DNA of 64,000 nucleotides from Sphingopyxis sp. DBS4. Lineage in GTDB: Bacteria; Pseudomonadota; Alphaproteobacteria; Sphingomonadales; Sphingomonadaceae. The notes below the pieces were generated by a model that was given only the letters and a program-made list of their open reading frames with translations, was not told the origin of the DNA and searched no databases. The stretch spans positions 62,001 to 126,000 of the forward strand of contig NZ_CP102385.1 of assembly GCF_024628865.1 (NCBI RefSeq), written 5' to 3'. Positions 56,490 to 64,000 of this stretch are shown here, in pieces. A program made the translations under genes and the position numbers. Position 1 is the stretch's first letter, and every line of letters begins with the position of its first letter.

Positions 56490-58538
56490 ATGCAGAACCA
56501 GCCGATTCCTTTCAACAAGCTCCGCCTCTCGCCGGCCAATGCCCGCAAAACCTTTACCCAAGCCGGTATCGATGCCCTCGCGGTTTCGATCGACGCATAT
56601 GGACTTCTTCAACCGGTCATCGTCAGCCCGGCTACCGACAAGAAGTCGTTCTTCGACGTTCATGCGGGCGGCCGACGCTGGCGCGCGATCGCGCAGCTCA
56701 TCAAGAGCGGCAAGCTGCCAAAGAATGCGATGGTCGATGCGCGTGTGTGCAATGACGAAGCCGCCGCGCTCGCCGAAGAGATCAGTTTGGCCGAGAACAT
56801 CATCCGCGAAGCCATGTCTCCCGCCGATGAATGCCGCGGTTATCGAGCGGCCATGGACAAGGGCGAAAGCGAAGAAGAACTCGCGCGGCGCATGGGCGTC
56901 ACGGTTCGTCACGTTCAGGGGCGCCTCCGCCTCGCCGATCTTGCAGAGCCGATCTTCGACGCCCTTGCCGAAGGGAAAATCACCCTCGACGTCGCCAAGG
57001 CTTACGGCAGCACCTCCGATCGGGACACCCAGCTCGCAGCCTGGAATGTTTTCAAGGATAGCTGGCAAGGCGACCAGCCGCACACGATCCGGCGCTATGT
57101 CAACGACAGCGCGATCGAGGCGAACAGCGCGGTTGCTAAACTGGTCGGTGAGGAGGAGTATCTCGCCGCCGGTGGCCGCATCGAACGTGACCTCTTCGCC
57201 GGCGAGGGCGAAGGTCAATGGCTTGATCGCCCGATCGCCGAAGACATCGCACGCAGGAAGCTCGAGCAAGCTGCAGACGCCATGGCCGTCGGCACACTGG
57301 GATGGGTTCGGGTTCTCCTAGCCCAGCATGTTCCCCATTCGGCGACCGAAGGCTTGCACGACTATTACATCCGGCGCGGCGAGCTGAGCGAAGAAGACCA
57401 GGCCCGCATGATCGCGATCGAAGAGCGTCTGCAGTCGATCGAAGAAGAACTGGAGGATGCAACCGATCCGGACGTGATTTCACGTCTCGAAGCGGAGAAT
57501 GAAGCGCTGGACGCCGAGCACACCGAGATCGACAAACGCAGCTATGTCATTCCGGAAGACGAACGACCGCATGTTGGAACGTTCGTGGTGCTCGCCAGCG
57601 ATGGCACCCCGAAGGCGTCGCACCGCTACTTTTCGACGAAGGCCCTCAAGCGCGAAAAGCAGTCGCAAAAGGTCACCGGCGGCGGTGCTGACCGCGCTGC
57701 CCTGGAGGACGCTCTTCCCCGGTCGCTCGAGGAGCAGCTTGCCAAGGAACGGCGTGACGTGTTGGCGTTGCACATCGCCCATGATCCCGCACTCGCGCTC
57801 GATCTGACCATCTTCCGCCTCGCGCGGAAATTTACGGGCCACGCCGCTTACAACGACACGGGCGTCATGGTGACGATCGGCGAGCTCTTTGACCCCGCCG
57901 GCGTCCCCGCCGCCCATTCAACGGCCGCACAAGATGGCCTCGACGCGGTCCGCTCCGGTCTTCCGTGCGATTGGGCAGGCGCCGACGACAGTTTCAGCGC
58001 GTTCATGGCGTTCCGCGAACTCGACGAAACGGACAAGGCAGCATGGCTTGCGTTTGCCGTCAGTCAAAGCCTTCAGGCGAGCCTCGCCAGCGGCGATCGC
58101 GCTAACCGCTTCCAATCCGAGCTTGGCGCGCTGCTCGAAATCGATACCGCCGAACACTGGCGGCCGAGCGCGGATGTCTTCTTCGACAAGATCCGCAAGC
58201 CGCAGATTCTGTCGATCCTGGGCAAGCTCGATCCCGAGCTTCCGGGTCGCTACGCCAGCGAAAAGAAGGCCGCCCTATCGTCTGCGGCCGCAAAACTCTG
58301 CGCCGGCGAAGCCATCGTCACGCCTGAGGTGAAGGCGCGGGCGCAGAGCTGGATCCCGGACGTCATGATGTTTCGCGCTGCCGGGACCCCGGATGAACCG
58401 GAAGCGCCGCTGGTCGACGATGACAGCAGCGAAGAGCAACCTGCCATCGATGACGCTGATGACGAGCAAGCCGACGAGGCCAACCCTGCCGTGAACGAGG
58501 TCGACCAGACCGAGGCCATTTTGGCCGACGCAGCCTGA
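56490..58538 (+). CDS. Large ParB-like protein (backbone copy B)
   Basis: A 682-residue protein with the same build as the one at 5978-8104: ParB/Srx-type N-terminus (IPFNKLRLSPANARKTFTQA, VHAGGRRWRAIAQL, AEEISLAENIIREAMSPADE), an HTH (ELARRMGVTVRHVQGRLRLA), coiled-coil-like Glu-rich middle (about 325-360), and an acidic tail (about 635-675). Sequence identity between the two copies is low, so they are old paralogs, not a recent duplication. GGAG precedes the ATG at 56490. Function unknown; probably part of plasmid maintenance. Confidence 0.85.
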   Translation: MQNQPIPFNKLRLSPANARKTFTQAGIDALAVSIDAYGLLQPVIVSPATDKKSFFDVHAGGRRWRAIAQLIKSGKLPKNAMVDARVCNDEAAALAEEISLAENIIREAMSPADECRGYRAAMDKGESEEELARRMGVTVRHVQGRLRLADLAEPIFDALAEGKITLDVAKAYGSTSDRDTQLAAWNVFKDSWQGDQPHTIRRYVNDSAIEANSAVAKLVGEEEYLAAGGRIERDLFAGEGEGQWLDRPIAEDIARRKLEQAADAMAVGTLGWVRVLLAQHVPHSATEGLHDYYIRRGELSEEDQARMIAIEERLQSIEEELEDATDPDVISRLEAENEALDAEHTEIDKRSYVIPEDERPHVGTFVVLASDGTPKASHRYFSTKALKREKQSQKVTGGGADRAALEDALPRSLEEQLAKERRDVLALHIAHDPALALDLTIFRLARKFTGHAAYNDTGVMVTIGELFDPAGVPAAHSTAAQDGLDAVRSGLPCDWAGADDSFSAFMAFRELDETDKAAWLAFAVSQSLQASLASGDRANRFQSELGALLEIDTAEHWRPSADVFFDKIRKPQILSILGKLDPELPGRYASEKKAALSSAAAKLCAGEAIVTPEVKARAQSWIPDVMMFRAAGTPDEPEAPLVDDDSSEEQPAIDDADDEQADEANPAVNEVDQTEAILADAA

Positions 58539-58549
58539 GGCATCGCTGG

Positions 58550-58603
58550 GCGGCGCGGAAGCAAGGGTCTCGACTTCCAGTTGGAAGCCTGCCTCCGCGC
58601 CGC
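58550..58603 (+). promoter_or_regulatory. Nested hairpin after ParB-like gene
   Basis: Outer arms GCGGCGCGGA (58550-58559) and TCCGCGCCGC (58594-58603) pair perfectly over 10 bp and enclose an inner stem CTTCCA/TGGAAG (58574-58587). It lies between two genes of block B. No T-run follows; it may protect the RNA 3' end or act in the leader of the gene at 58642. Confidence 0.5.
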
Positions 58604-58641
58604 TGTCGACATTCTGAAATTTCTCTATTGGAGTCAACAAG

Positions 58642-59193
58642 ATGCCCGATTGTGCATTTGCATCGATCGTCATCGGCGGCCGCGTGTCCGCCGACGACTT
58701 TATCACGCTCTGTCATCTGATCGTCTGTGAGGGTCTTTCCCGCGAGGAGGATGGAGAGGAATTCTCGCCAGAACTTCGAAGTGAAGGCCAGCCACTTCGC
58801 CTGTTCGACCATCAAGCGATCGGCGGGCGTTTCGGCGCTCTGGAAGAATGGTGTGAGGATCGCGGCCTTCCGTTCACACGGACGTGCGCCGGCTATCCGG
58901 GAGGCTGGCGCGCCGAACGTGTCGTTTTCACGGGGCGCGGTCCCGTGGAAGATTATCCGGCGGACAACGATGGGAACGTCGTCGCTACCAGCGAGACTGT
59001 CAAAGCACATGAACACATCTCGACGCTGCGCGCCTGGTTCGCCGCCGCCGAATTCAAGATTCCCCCGCTGGTGATCACCTCCGAAGACGTCACGTCGCCC
59101 CGCGACATTTCCCGCGCGAGCGCGGGAAGGGAGGAAAGTGGGGGAGGAGGCGGCGAGCACCGCTCGCAGCTTCAGAAAGGACCAGCGACATGA
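58642..59193 (+). CDS. Hypothetical protein upstream of ardC
   Basis: A 183-residue acidic protein with no recognised domain. The segments EGQPLRLFDHQAIGGRFGAL, EEWCEDRGLPFTRTCAGYPG and VKAHEHISTLRAWFAAAEF are protein-like. The last ~30 residues are low complexity and cover a hairpin in the DNA. TTGGAG precedes the ATG. The stop overlaps the ardC start (ATGA), so the two are coupled and may act together. Confidence 0.75.
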   Translation: MPDCAFASIVIGGRVSADDFITLCHLIVCEGLSREEDGEEFSPELRSEGQPLRLFDHQAIGGRFGALEEWCEDRGLPFTRTCAGYPGGWRAERVVFTGRGPVEDYPADNDGNVVATSETVKAHEHISTLRAWFAAAEFKIPPLVITSEDVTSPRDISRASAGREESGGGGGEHRSQLQKGPAT

Positions 59194-60083
59194 AACCTCG
59201 TCACGATATCTATCAAACCATCACCGCCGAGCTAGCCGCTGCGATCGACGCCGGCGCCGGCCAGTGGCGTATGCCCTGGCACCATGACGGCGGGACGGTG
59301 ATGCGGCCGACCAGTGCTGTCGGACGCGCATATACCGGCATCAACCGTCTCGTCCTTTGGGCGTCGGCCGAAGCTCACGGTTTTCAGTCCGGCACTTGGG
59401 CTACCTACCGTCAGTGGACTGAGGTCGGCGCACAGGTGCGCCGCGGCGAAACCGGTACGCACGTCATTCTGTGGAAAAAGCAGGAGCGTGACGAACCCAC
59501 GTCGGCGGATTCCGATGGCGAGGAACGCAGCGCCCGCTTCTTTGCTCGGAGCTTTGTCGTCTTCAACCAATCGCAGGTCGATGGCTCGCCCGAACGGACA
59601 CTGGCAAGCGCACGGCCGATCGGCGAAACAGCCGCCTCTGCGAAACTGTTCCTCGAAAGCGTTGGCGTCCCTGTGCACTACGGCCCTTGGGACGCGTATT
59701 TTCGGCCCGATGAGGACCGCGTCTACATGCCCGACCGCGAAGCCTTCGACAGCGACGAAGACTTCATTTCGACGCTCGGACATGAAATCGTTCATTCGAC
59801 GGGAAGCGCGCAGCGCCTCGCCCGCGAAACGCTTCGGGACTATTTCAAGGATCGGACCATCCGGGCCCGCGAAGAGCTGGTTGCCGAGATCGGCGCCAGC
59901 TTCTTGATGGCCGACCTTGGTCTGGGCTATTCGCCAAGGCCGGACCACGCAGCATATGTTGCCAGCTGGTTGAACATGCTCGGGAACGATACGCGCGCGA
60001 TATTTCGCGCCGCGGCGGCGGCACAGGCTGCAACCGACTGGATTCATGCCCATGCCGCCTCAGGTCTGCCGATTGCGGCTTGA
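59190..60083 (+). CDS. ardC: ArdC-like antirestriction protein
   Basis: A 297-residue ArdC-type protein. The N-terminal ~130 residues are the ssDNA-binding domain (RHDIYQTITAELAAAIDAGA, PTSAVGRAYTGINRLVLWAS, VRRGETGTHVILWKKQ). The C-terminal half is a zincin-like metalloprotease: HEIVH (198-202) in STLGHEIVHSTGS, and a later Glu in EELVAEIGASFL as likely third ligand. ArdC protects incoming plasmid DNA from host restriction during conjugation. Coupled to the gene upstream. Confidence 0.92.
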   Translation: MKPRHDIYQTITAELAAAIDAGAGQWRMPWHHDGGTVMRPTSAVGRAYTGINRLVLWASAEAHGFQSGTWATYRQWTEVGAQVRRGETGTHVILWKKQERDEPTSADSDGEERSARFFARSFVVFNQSQVDGSPERTLASARPIGETAASAKLFLESVGVPVHYGPWDAYFRPDEDRVYMPDREAFDSDEDFISTLGHEIVHSTGSAQRLARETLRDYFKDRTIRAREELVAEIGASFLMADLGLGYSPRPDHAAYVASWLNMLGNDTRAIFRAAAAAQAATDWIHAHAASGLPIAA

Positions 60084-60086
60084 TCG

Positions 60087-60489
60087 ATGAGTGCGCTTCC
60101 ACCTCGAGCCCATCGGTTGCTCATCCTCGCCTGTTCCGCGACAAAGCGGCAAGATGACGGCTATATGCCCGCCATCGACCGCTATGACGGACCGCTTTGG
60201 CAAACGGTCCGTTGCCATGCGGGCGATCGCAAGATGCTGAAAATCACCGTGCTGTCCGCACGATATGGTTTCCTCGACTCCAGGTCGCCGATCCAGAACT
60301 ACGGCACCCATTTTACTGGAGAGTTCGCGGATCGGATGATGGGCGGTGGACTGGGCCACGCTGGTCACGGCCGCCTCTTCCCTCAAGCCGGACAATTTCG
60401 GGATCGGCGCGGCTTGCGAGATGGCTTTGCTCAGGGCGCATGGCGATCGGCCTTTCACCGTTTTCCCCTTCGACTGGTATCAGTTTTAA
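60087..60489 (+). pseudogene. Frameshifted DUF6884-like protein
   Basis: The first part (from ATG 60087) has HRLLILACSATKRQDDGYMP, AIDRYDGPLWQTVR and LSARYGFLDSRSPIQNYGTH, resembling DUF6884 proteins. Near 60340 the coding signal moves by one base. The better tail is WAVDWATLVTAASSLKPDNF, GIGAACEMALLRAHGDRPFT, VFPFDWYQF with a stop at 60489; the undisturbed frame instead runs on in poor sequence to 60515. So the gene is frameshifted. The start is 3 nt after the ardC stop. Confidence 0.65.
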
Positions 60490-60583
60490 CACCAACTGCC
60501 GAACCTAACCTATGACCTAAAGCGTGGCGAGGCCATTGGAGGGTGTTTAGGCGTCGCGCACTCATGTCTGCCTATGACACAAA

Positions 60584-60614
60584 ATCTACGGTTAGCGTTC
60601 AACGAACCGTAGAT
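60584..60614. promoter_or_regulatory. Inverted repeat upstream of TonB receptor
   Basis: Perfect 10-bp arms ATCTACGGTT (60584-60593) and AACCGTAGAT (60605-60614) with an 11-nt spacer, 173 nt before the receptor start. The rest of this 297-nt gap shows no gene. A regulator binding site is the likely role; as a terminator it lacks a T-run. Confidence 0.5.
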
Positions 60615-60786
60615 GCAGAGCGGGATAAACCCTATCCAAATAAGACGCCTACGCCGGGATCTCGACTCGTCACACGAGATGAGCAAGCGAATGGAATTGA
60701 TGCTCAGCATAGCTGCTCATATTGGTATTGAAATGGTATATAACTGTGTTATTGTCGAGACAGGTTTGAAGAGGGGAGTGAGCAAA

Positions 60787-63522
60787 ATGGGACGGATAAA
60801 AGGCGGATTCCTGCGTTGCGGGTCGGCGATAGCTTCAGCGATTGCGCTCATGTCAGCAAGTGCCGTGTTTGCGCAAGAAACCGATAGCACAACGAGCGAA
60901 GCGCGCGCGGAGACGGACATCATCGTCACCGGCACGCGTGTCCGTACGCCCGGCCTGACCTCCACCAGCCCGATCAGCGCGGTGGAGGGTGAGCAGATTT
61001 CGCTTCAACGGGCGGTCACGATCGAAGACTTCTCGGTCAAGATGCCGCAGCTCGCGGGCGGCGTGAACTCGACATCGGTGGGCAGCGACGCATTCGGCGC
61101 GCAGACCCTGGACCTGCGTAACCTCGGGCAGAACCGCACCCTCGTACTGATCAACGGAACGCGCGCCATTCCGTTCAGCTTCCGCAATGCGGTCGATGTC
61201 AACTCGATCCCGGCTCCCTTGCTCAAGCGCGTCGATGTGCTCACCGGCGGCGCTGCAGCGGTCTATGGCGCGGACGCCGTGGCAGGGGTCGTGAACTTCA
61301 TCATCGATGATTCGTTTGAAGGGTGGCAGGCGAACGCAAATTATCGAGCGGTGTCGGGTGGAGCTTCGCAATTCGGTGGCCATGTGATGGGCGGCATGTC
61401 GCTCGGCGGCCGCGGCAATCTGGTGGTCTATGGCGAATACACCGAGCGCGACCCACTGCTGGCCGCGCACCGCGCCTTTGCGCGGCGCGGCGTGGCGACG
61501 TTGCCGATCGGCGGCAATTTCACCGACGTGGCGAGCGGTAGGACCTTTTCCTACGATGCGTTGGGCAATTTCACGCTGACGCCGCAATCGACCGACTACA
61601 CCCCCGATTTCCTGCTCGTCCAGCCGTTGCGGCGCATCAACGCGAGCGCTTTTCTGAAATATGACGTGTTTGACAATGTCGAGCTCTATGGCCGCCTGAT
61701 GTACTCCGACCTGCGGACGCGCGGCGGCAGCCGGTCGGGGCAGAATCCTCCGACCACAGGGGCCAATGGGATCAACGTCCAGATCGCCGAGAATAATCCA
61801 TTCCTCGACCCCCAAGCGCGGGCGCGGCTGACCTTCGTCAACGGTTTCGCTACCGTCAACGTCCGGCGCTCGCTCGGCGAACTCGGTGTGACCTATGCGC
61901 AGAACAATCGCGAAACCATCCAGGGCCTGATCGGGCTACGTGGCAACATCACGCCTGCAATCAGCTGGGATGCCTATTATCAGCATGGCCAGTCCAAGGA
62001 ATCGATCGTCGTCAAGGGCGACGGGACGCGGTCCGCCTTTGCCGGCCTAGCTAACACGACCGACATCTTCGGGCCGGGCGGTGACTTCACCAGCGTGCTG
62101 CGCGATTTCAATTTCGGCAACCGCAAACGCACGCAGCAGGTGGCATCCGCCTATGTTGCCGGCGATACGAGCGACTTCTTCGCTGGATGGGCAGGACCGA
62201 TCGGCTTCACCGCAGGCTATGAATTCCGCCGAGAAACCGGCCGGTTTGTCTATGGCGCTGACCTCGGGACGTCGTTCAACCAGGGAACCGAATCGGCGCC
62301 GCTGGTTCCGCCCTTCGTCAAGGTGAACGAATTGTTCGGCGAACTAATCGTCCCCTTGCTGTCGGATTTACCGCTGGTCCAAAAGCTGACCGTCGAAGGC
62401 GCGTATCGTCGATCCTGGTATGAAAAATCGGTGGGCGCCGACCGGCGCTACGATACGAACAAGCTTGGCATCAACTGGATCGTCTCCGACGACCTACGGC
62501 TGCGCGGCACGCGCCAAACCGTCATTCGCGACGCCAATATTGGCGAATTCGCTAACCCAGTCTTTTCGATTCCCTTCGCTAATCTACGTACGGTTGCACG
62601 TCTTTTTCCGCGCTATGCCGGGGATCCGTGCGTGGGCGCGACCAATTCGGCGACGATCACGCAATGTACGGCGCAGGGATATCGGGGAGCCTATGATTCC
62701 AACAACCCCGCAAATCTGCAGGGCGGCTATTTCTTCGGTGGCAACGCGAACATCGAAGCCGAAAGGGGCAAAACTTACACGCTTGGCGGCGTCTTCACCC
62801 CGACCTTCCTGCGTGGTCTCAATCTTTCGGTGGACTGGTACAAGATCGATATTCGCAACGCGGTCGGCCAGATCCAACCCGTCGATGCGCTTACGAGCTG
62901 CTACATTACCGATCCAACGCCGGGCAATCCACTCTGCGCCGCAGTAACCAGGGATCCAACCACCGGTTACATCCTCAATGCCTTTGTCGATGATCGAAAC
63001 CTTGCGCTTATCAAGCAGCAAGGCATCGACATCGACTTCCGTTATGGATTCGATCTCGATTTCGGTCCGCCGGAGAGCCGGCTCACCCTCGGCTATACGG
63101 CGAGCATCGTCACCAAATATTCGATCCAGCGTAACGCCGCGCTAACTCCCGTCGATTGCAAGGGAACCTATGGCGCTGCCTGTTCATCGGACCTTGTGAC
63201 GCTGGTTGCACCAGATTTCCGGTCGCGCGCTACGATCACCTGGGACAGCAAGCCGTTGACGGTCCAGTTCGGATGGAAACGCATCGGATCGGTTCGCGAT
63301 TCGACCGCGGGTAGCACCGGTCGGATTCCTGCTTATGATTATTTCGACCTGAACCTGGCGGTTCGTCCGCCCGTCGAGGGGCTGACCCTAGCCTTCGGGA
63401 TCGACAATCTCTTTGACAAGAAGCCGCCGCTACCGGTCAATCCCGGGGCATACAATACATTCCCGGATACTTACGACGTGCTGGGAACCACCTTTGGCTT
63501 CTCCGTCACCCTAAGGCGGTGA
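60787..63522 (+). CDS. TonB-dependent outer-membrane receptor
   Basis: A 911-residue receptor with signal peptide (ending AVFAQE, about 30), a TonB box-like DIIVTGTRV, plug motifs (LDLRNLGQNRTLVLINGTRA, VDVLTGGAAAVYGADAVAGV) and a barrel whose C-terminus is VTLRR. It is of the group with long N-terminal plug and no STN domain. Start at 60787 has GAGGGGAG upstream; the longer open frame to 60613 is not coding-like. A sodium symporter follows, so the pair may form an outer- and inner-membrane uptake route. The substrate is unknown. Confidence 0.9.
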   Translation: MGRIKGGFLRCGSAIASAIALMSASAVFAQETDSTTSEARAETDIIVTGTRVRTPGLTSTSPISAVEGEQISLQRAVTIEDFSVKMPQLAGGVNSTSVGSDAFGAQTLDLRNLGQNRTLVLINGTRAIPFSFRNAVDVNSIPAPLLKRVDVLTGGAAAVYGADAVAGVVNFIIDDSFEGWQANANYRAVSGGASQFGGHVMGGMSLGGRGNLVVYGEYTERDPLLAAHRAFARRGVATLPIGGNFTDVASGRTFSYDALGNFTLTPQSTDYTPDFLLVQPLRRINASAFLKYDVFDNVELYGRLMYSDLRTRGGSRSGQNPPTTGANGINVQIAENNPFLDPQARARLTFVNGFATVNVRRSLGELGVTYAQNNRETIQGLIGLRGNITPAISWDAYYQHGQSKESIVVKGDGTRSAFAGLANTTDIFGPGGDFTSVLRDFNFGNRKRTQQVASAYVAGDTSDFFAGWAGPIGFTAGYEFRRETGRFVYGADLGTSFNQGTESAPLVPPFVKVNELFGELIVPLLSDLPLVQKLTVEGAYRRSWYEKSVGADRRYDTNKLGINWIVSDDLRLRGTRQTVIRDANIGEFANPVFSIPFANLRTVARLFPRYAGDPCVGATNSATITQCTAQGYRGAYDSNNPANLQGGYFFGGNANIEAERGKTYTLGGVFTPTFLRGLNLSVDWYKIDIRNAVGQIQPVDALTSCYITDPTPGNPLCAAVTRDPTTGYILNAFVDDRNLALIKQQGIDIDFRYGFDLDFGPPESRLTLGYTASIVTKYSIQRNAALTPVDCKGTYGAACSSDLVTLVAPDFRSRATITWDSKPLTVQFGWKRIGSVRDSTAGSTGRIPAYDYFDLNLAVRPPVEGLTLAFGIDNLFDKKPPLPVNPGAYNTFPDTYDVLGTTFGFSVTLRR

Positions 63523-63647
63523 GGGCGTGGAGTGGAGGCATTGTAGACACCTAGCCTCCATTCCACCAGGGCGAGTTGTCCAAGGCGCGGCGCATCAGAC
63601 GATTTCTCAGGTCTGACGTCCGCGCCTCACCGCCATCCGGGGACATT

Positions 63648-64000
63648 ATGCACACGTTACAATTTACTTCGCTGGATTGGTCGATTCTGATCGGATATGT
63701 CCTGATCCTCGCTATCGCCGGCTATGCCTCAACGCGGCGCAACATGCAGAATGCGGATGATTATTTTCTGGCCAGCCATCGCGCGCCAACATGGCTGGTT
63801 GCGGTGTCGGTTCTGTCGACCGTGCAATCGACAGCAACATTTCTGGGGGTCCCCGACAATAGCTTCAGGGGCAATTATACCTATCTGACGAGCGTGATCG
63901 GCGCGCTGATCGGCGCGTGGCTTGTTGCCGCCATCCTGATGCCGCGCTTTTATGCGATGGGCGCCACCACCGTCTATGAACTGCTCGAGGCCCGGTTCAG
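63648..64000 (+). CDS. Sodium:solute symporter (partial, N-terminus)
   Basis: The first ~117 residues of an SSS-family symporter, cut by the window end. TM1 is WSILIGYVLILAIAGYAS, then RNMQNADDYFLASHRAPTWL (the family's conserved loop before TM2), then VLSTVQSTATFLGVPDNSF and GALIGAWLVAAILMPRFYAM, ending within TTVYELLEARF. GGGGA precedes the ATG. It would take up a solute with sodium through the inner membrane. It follows the TonB receptor by 125 nt. Confidence 0.88.
   Translation, partial: MHTLQFTSLDWSILIGYVLILAIAGYASTRRNMQNADDYFLASHRAPTWLVAVSVLSTVQSTATFLGVPDNSFRGNYTYLTSVIGALIGAWLVAAILMPRFYAMGATTVYELLEARF

Noticed and set aside
56091..57269. 392-codon minus-strand frame
   Set aside because: Antisense of the second ParB-like gene; the real minus-strand signal here is only the zinc-ribbon pseudogene at 56009-56334.
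60613..60786. N-terminal extension of the TonB receptor
   Set aside because: It would place the signal peptide internally; the ATG at 60787 has a good ribosome binding site.

Overview
The window looks like part of a large plasmid, or a plasmid-derived region, of a sphingomonad (Sphingopyxis/Sphingobium/Novosphingobium-type alphaproteobacterium). The reasons are an iteron-type replication origin with repA-parA-parB, a set of genes typical of sphingomonad plasmids (large ParB-like proteins, DUF932, ArdC, Toprim, strawberry-notch, RadC-type JAB, pRiA4b ORF-3-like), three TonB-dependent receptors, an aromatic-degradation operon, and a lasso peptide cluster of the isopeptidase/TonB-receptor type. 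The taxonomic placement is inference from gene content; no rRNA or tRNA gene was seen.

Layout. (1) 1-3.4 kb: a small protein coupled to an SMC/Rad50-like ATPase, facing an HNH-type protein; a possible defence module whose left part may lie outside the window. (2) 3.5-9.5 kb: plasmid backbone block A on the minus strand (DUF2493/SLOG, Toprim, ParB-like, DUF932). Two of these genes share a hairpin leader that overlaps the ribosome binding site. (3) 9.6-23 kb: a minus-strand catabolic cluster. A truncated IS3-family element is fused in frame to a ferredoxin reductase. Then come the dioxygenase alpha and beta subunits, a Rieske ferredoxin, a TonB receptor, a TfdB-like phenol hydroxylase, the beta-ketoadipate lower pathway (PcaI, PcaJ, PcaF), a Rieske-like protein that has lost three of its four cluster ligands, and an aromatic-acid MFS transporter. 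(4) 23-28 kb: a small membrane-protein operon, a GNAT enzyme, a tyrosine recombinase with a small partner, and an HTH-like protein. (5) 28-32.3 kb: the replication and partition core (parB, parA, repA), three palindromes that are good parS candidates, and an iteron origin. (6) 32.6-36.3 kb: accessory genes including a dnaE2 remnant and an uncharacterised PIN-like/membrane gene pair. (7) 36.5-47.1 kb: the lasso peptide locus. (8) 47.5-50 kb: pRiA4b-type protein, nucleotidyltransferase-HEPN fusion, VapBC. (9) 50.2-60.5 kb: plasmid backbone block B on the plus strand, several genes of which are frameshifted or internally deleted. (10) 60.8-64 kb: a TonB receptor followed by a sodium:solute symporter cut by the window edge.

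How the parts work together. The lasso locus has a biosynthetic arm on the plus strand (GntR regulator, a 42-residue precursor, B protein with RRE and protease domains, C cyclase) and an uptake/hydrolysis arm on the minus strand (ECF sigma, FecR-like anti-sigma, TonB receptor with a signalling domain, secreted isopeptidase). The two arms meet tail to tail with 9 nt between them. The precursor predicts a Gly1-Asp8 ring. In the catabolic operon the dioxygenase and the hydroxylase would act on an unknown aromatic compound, and PcaIJ/PcaF would finish the 3-oxoadipate branch. No ring-cleavage gene is in the window, so that step must be encoded elsewhere. The IS fusion makes translation of the dioxygenase genes continuous with the IS remnant.
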